DNA of 64,000 nucleotides, taken from the NCBI RefSeq assembly GCF_047495875.1, contig NC_092460.1, positions 3,591,520 to 3,655,519 on the forward strand, read 5' to 3'. The DNA comes from Pithys albifrons albifrons (taxonomy: Eukaryota > Chordata > Aves > Passeriformes > Thamnophilidae). Position 1 is the first letter of the stretch. Every line of letters starts with the position of its first letter. A program made the position numbers and the translations under genes. The notes below the pieces were generated by a model, which was not told the origin of the DNA, ran no database searches, and saw only the letters and a list, made by a program, of their open reading frames with translations. This document shows, piece by piece, positions 60,669 to 64,000 of this stretch.

Positions 60669-61080
60669 AAATATTGCTCTTTAGCCTGGAAAATAATCCC
60701 TGGAGGATACCAACACTGCAGCCTTTTGGTTTTCCTCCTTCCTGAAGAAACCTCACAGCCTAAAAACCCTGTTTGAAACAACAAAACTCAACATAGAGAA
60801 ACCTGAAAGCAAAACACAGGGAGTAAAGAAATCTCATTACTCAAATGAGGCTCATCCAAAAATAAAATAAAAAAATAAAATGTGATTATGCAAGGGAAAG
60901 GAAGAAAACTAAATCTTTGTTCTGCTTCTTCCTTCCTTTTCTGCTCAGTGTTTGAGTTTCATAGATTTGTTTAAAACAACTGTCCTTTAGAAGTTGCTGT
61001 CACTTCTCTGACAGCTTTAATTTGTGTGTGTGTGCTCAAAGCCCATCAAAGTTAGCGCCAAAGAGGGTGAGAAATGCCCT
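60669..61080. other. Non-coding sequence
   Basis: AT-rich, with an A-rich AAAATAAAATAAAAAAATAA run near 60859 and a short GT repeat at about 61022-61034. Confidence 0.5.
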
Positions 61081-61380
61081 TTGCTCACAGTCTCAGCTCC
61101 CGGAGCAGAGCCCGGAATCGCTGCCTCGGATTTCAGCCGCCCCCTGCCCGCATTATTCACTCGACAGCTTTATTGCCTTTGGACACCTGGTTATTACCTG
61201 TCACTGGAGCCGTGGGCTGAGGGGGAGTGGGGACATCCCCGGGGCTGAGCGTGGAGCTGCTGTCACCTGCCCCACAGCATCGCTCTGCCGCTCAGATGCC
61301 ACCACGGCTGTCGGTGGTGGCACCGCGGTGGCCCCGATTGGGGACACCAGGAATGTCACCCGGTGACTGGCACTAAAGGG
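61081..61380. promoter_or_regulatory. CpG-enriched patch
   Basis: By hand count, 300 bases contain 97 C, 93 G and 18 CpG. GC is about 63 percent and the observed/expected CpG ratio about 0.60, at the usual island threshold. The flanks are AT-rich and CpG-poor. Forward frames (61022-61366 and 61024-61248) and a reverse frame (61201-61425) are open but look random. It could be a small CpG-island promoter for a nearby or non-coding transcript. No TATA box or splice donor could be assigned. Confidence 0.45.
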
Positions 61381-61688
61381 CAGAAGGTGGTGGGAGCACC
61401 AAGGTGAGAGCTGTGTTGTCTCCATGGAGGTTTAACCAGCTGTCACAGCTGGGATTTGAACACACAGAATGAAAGGAAGGCACAGGAGGAAGAGCTCTGT
61501 GCACAAACCAACCTGGGGGGCACTGGCAGCCCTTGGCAGTGCTGGGGACTCTTCTGCCTTTTACCACCTGGTCCAGTTAGGACCACAAAAGTTACCAGTG
61601 CTACTTATTGGAATAGCTCGGTATTTCCTCAAATTTTCAATTTTTTTTTGTATAAATCTTCCATTCTCCAATTTTTCACATTGCAAGA
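61381..61688. other. Non-coding sequence
   Basis: No feature recognised; overlapping forward frames continue into the CR1 fragment that follows. Confidence 0.5.
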
Positions 61689-61853
61689 GTCACAGAATCC
61701 CAGGCTGGTTTGGATTGGAAGGGACCTTAAACTCATCCAGTCCTACCCTCTGCCATGGGCAGGGACACCTTCCACTCACCCAGGTTGCTCCAAGCCCTGT
61801 CCAGCCTGGCCTTGGACACTTCCAGGGAGGGGGCAATCACAAACTCCCTGGGA
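61689..61853 (-). mobile_element. CR1 LINE, old 3' fragment
   Basis: The - strand carries the CR1 3' UTR from CTCCCTGGAAGTGTCCAAGG-type wording to the terminal block (rc of CACAGAATCCCAGGCTGG). It matches the copies at 10.4 and 60.4 kb in order of blocks. Confidence 0.85.
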
Positions 61854-64000
61854 AAGATGTCTTGGACTATTCAAACTTTTCTGGTTTTGATAAAAGTAGT
61901 CAAATAATATTTTTAATGCATCTATTCTTTTTAATTGCATATGAAGCTGATAATTGGGATTTGGCTTAACTCCACTGAAAAGAAGGAGCACAAAAAGAAA
62001 ATTCAAGTATCCAACTTAAGGCTCTATCCTGCATGAAAGGCTTTCTTCAATATTTGCTCCTTGTAATAGGCATTCCCTTTTGTTCCCCAAATAACTAGTG
62101 AGATAATGACTTGGAGAACAGTTTTCAACTTTCTGAGTGACAAAGACATTACAACATGATTGGATTCTCTAACCTAATTGAAAGAAAGAATTCATTCTCC
62201 TCTATATTTTGCTGCCAATTTTGTTGCAAATTATTCCATGTCCTCCATGTAAGCTCCATATAGGTGTTTTTTTTCTTGTTGTTTTGTTTTTGTTTTAAAT
62301 ACATAGTTCTGAGCTGGTAAAGCTTCTGGCTCTGGAACACTGCAGCCTCCAGATGTGCTACTGTGTGCTGAGCACTTGCATGACTTAAAATCCAAACTGG
62401 AGGTCCTTTACATGAGGCACCACATCTACAATTCTAATTTAGCTGCTCACTGTAATAGGTTGGGGGAAATGAGGTAAAACGTTCTCACTAATCTTGGTGC
62501 TAACTGCATTAACTCTCAGGATATATTTGTAAAGGCAAGGGAGGATATTAGCAAAAAGATTTATCCAACAGTGAAGGTTTTTTCCCCCATTAACTAAGTT
62601 CTAAGTTTCAAAGTTCTTGTAGTTTAATTGGGGATAGTGGAATTTAGGAGAAATAATTATAAACATGACTACACAGGCAATATGCTACTGTTTAGCACCA
62701 AGTACAACAACTGTTTGGGGTTGGTAATTGAACCAAGACAGAGAGAGAAAATTCAAATAAAATTAACTTGCATTGGCAAATGTGAAAAAGACAATAAGGA
62801 AATTTTGAGCAACCCATCAAAGGTTTAATCTGAATACCATTGAAAAGATCATAAATAAATGAAGAAGGAACAGATGGCCAACTGAAAACAAGTGGCCTTA
62901 TAGAAGCTTAGGGGTTGTTTTTCTGCAGGAAAAGAAAGAATTTAATGTCTGAAGTCAAAGTTAGACTCAATCGATACATTCAGGGCTCTTGAGAAATTTT
63001 GAAAATAGTTTCCTACTTGTAGTGATTTAGGGCAGTCAGGCATGTAAAAAGATTGAATCGGTTGTGAGAAATCAATGACCTTCCCTCAACCCCCCCAAGA
63101 TTCCCAGTGAAATGAAAACTTGCCGATTGCAATGGGAGGTTTGATGAGGCCAGCAGGAGAAGGATGTTCCAGACTCAAAGAAACAGCATGTGAAATGTAA
63201 TATCTATTATTTTTTGTGCCATTAGGGTGGGAGACAGAGGCCTGCTGAACGTGGTAGCTGAGAACTCCAGCACACGCCTCCCATGGCAGATTAATGGTGA
63301 TGACAGAAAGCAAATAAGCAGAGCTTGCACATGCATGTGAGAATCACTGTCCACCCACTGGAGTTGTCTTCAGACACTCATCCCCCTGTTCAGCAGGTGA
63401 GTGGGATGCTCCTTCACTGCAGCCTTCCAAACCTCTCATCATTTTAGCCTTAACACAACAAAAAATATTACAAAAGGTAAAATAATAGGTAAGAGATTAT
63501 TTTGCTTCACTATTAAACAGAAGGATTGGTGGTTTCTTATTCATTCACCACATTGGTCTGTCTTTTGTCATGTCAAGCACTGGTGGGGATGTGTCTCCAC
63601 CAGCAAGTAGGACAGATCCACCTGGTGTCTGCTCTCTTCCTGGGGCTTTTAACTGTAAAACAGGGCTGGTCTGATCCTGTGGGCTGAATGCCCATGTCCT
63701 CAAGGTGTGCTCCTGATGAACAGCCTTTTTCCAACCCTCTCCTGCTCTTTCACACCCACCTCCATTCCAGTTTCTACATTTCAATTTGGGCCAGCATCCT
63801 CCCTGGGCCTGCTGCTATGGAACATCTGCCAAAATGTCCCTTGCAGGGACTAAAGAGCAACTAAGCTGTTGCAAGGCTAGGGATGAAATCATGGGACTCC
63901 AACATAACCAGAGGTAGAGTGGACTCCAAAAAACCTGATTGCTGTGGCTTTGTGCAAGCACTCAGTGATTGCCCCTGAAGGGAGAGAACATTCCCTCTTT
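61854..64000. other. Non-coding sequence to the window end
   Basis: AT-rich with no recognised gene or repeat. A GC-richer part near 63590-63800 gives the reverse frame 63545-63784, without a recognisable domain. Confidence 0.5.

Noticed and set aside
1..64000. Possible novel defence, CRISPR or phage-type system
   Set aside because: The sequence is vertebrate non-coding DNA with LINE and LTR remnants; no direct-repeat array, gene cluster or prokaryotic signal is present.

Overview
The window looks like ordinary non-coding DNA from a bird nuclear genome. The evidence is the repeat content. There are at least nineteen pieces of CR1 (the dominant avian LINE), most ending in the typical ATTCTATG or ATTCTGTG 3' tail. 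There are also two LTR insertions of avian endogenous-retrovirus type. The background is AT-rich with short microsatellites and no bacterial-style gene packing. The repeats do not allow a species call; a neoavian bird is most likely.

Layout. 0-10 kb: an ancient palindromic tRNA-like repeat (about 1.35-1.47 kb), an old CR1 (1.55-1.95 kb), and a possible terminal coding exon on the + strand (7.75-8.01 kb). 10-20 kb: an old CR1, then two young CR1 copies in opposite orientation (13.9-15.0 kb and 17.9-18.8 kb), the longest reverse-transcriptase remnants here. 20.7-20.86 kb: a possible coiled-coil coding exon on the - strand, with splice-like borders. 21-36 kb: mostly featureless AT-rich sequence. 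36.86-38.99 kb: an old LTR on the - strand, split by a young CR1. 41.9-44.4 kb: an old CR1 and a CpG-enriched patch holding a 26-bp minisatellite. 54.29-54.92 kb: a solo LTR with a perfect 5-bp target duplication. 57.9-61.9 kb: a cluster of six CR1 pieces around a second CpG-enriched patch (61.08-61.38 kb).

No complete protein-coding gene, rRNA, convincing tRNA, CRISPR array or prokaryotic feature is present. Most open frames are either CR1 reverse-transcriptase remnants or chance frames. The two exon candidates are tentative and lie on opposite strands, so they would belong to different genes. No new biological system could be supported. The most useful observations are the two exon candidates, the LTR structures, the inverted CR1 pair and the two CpG patches.
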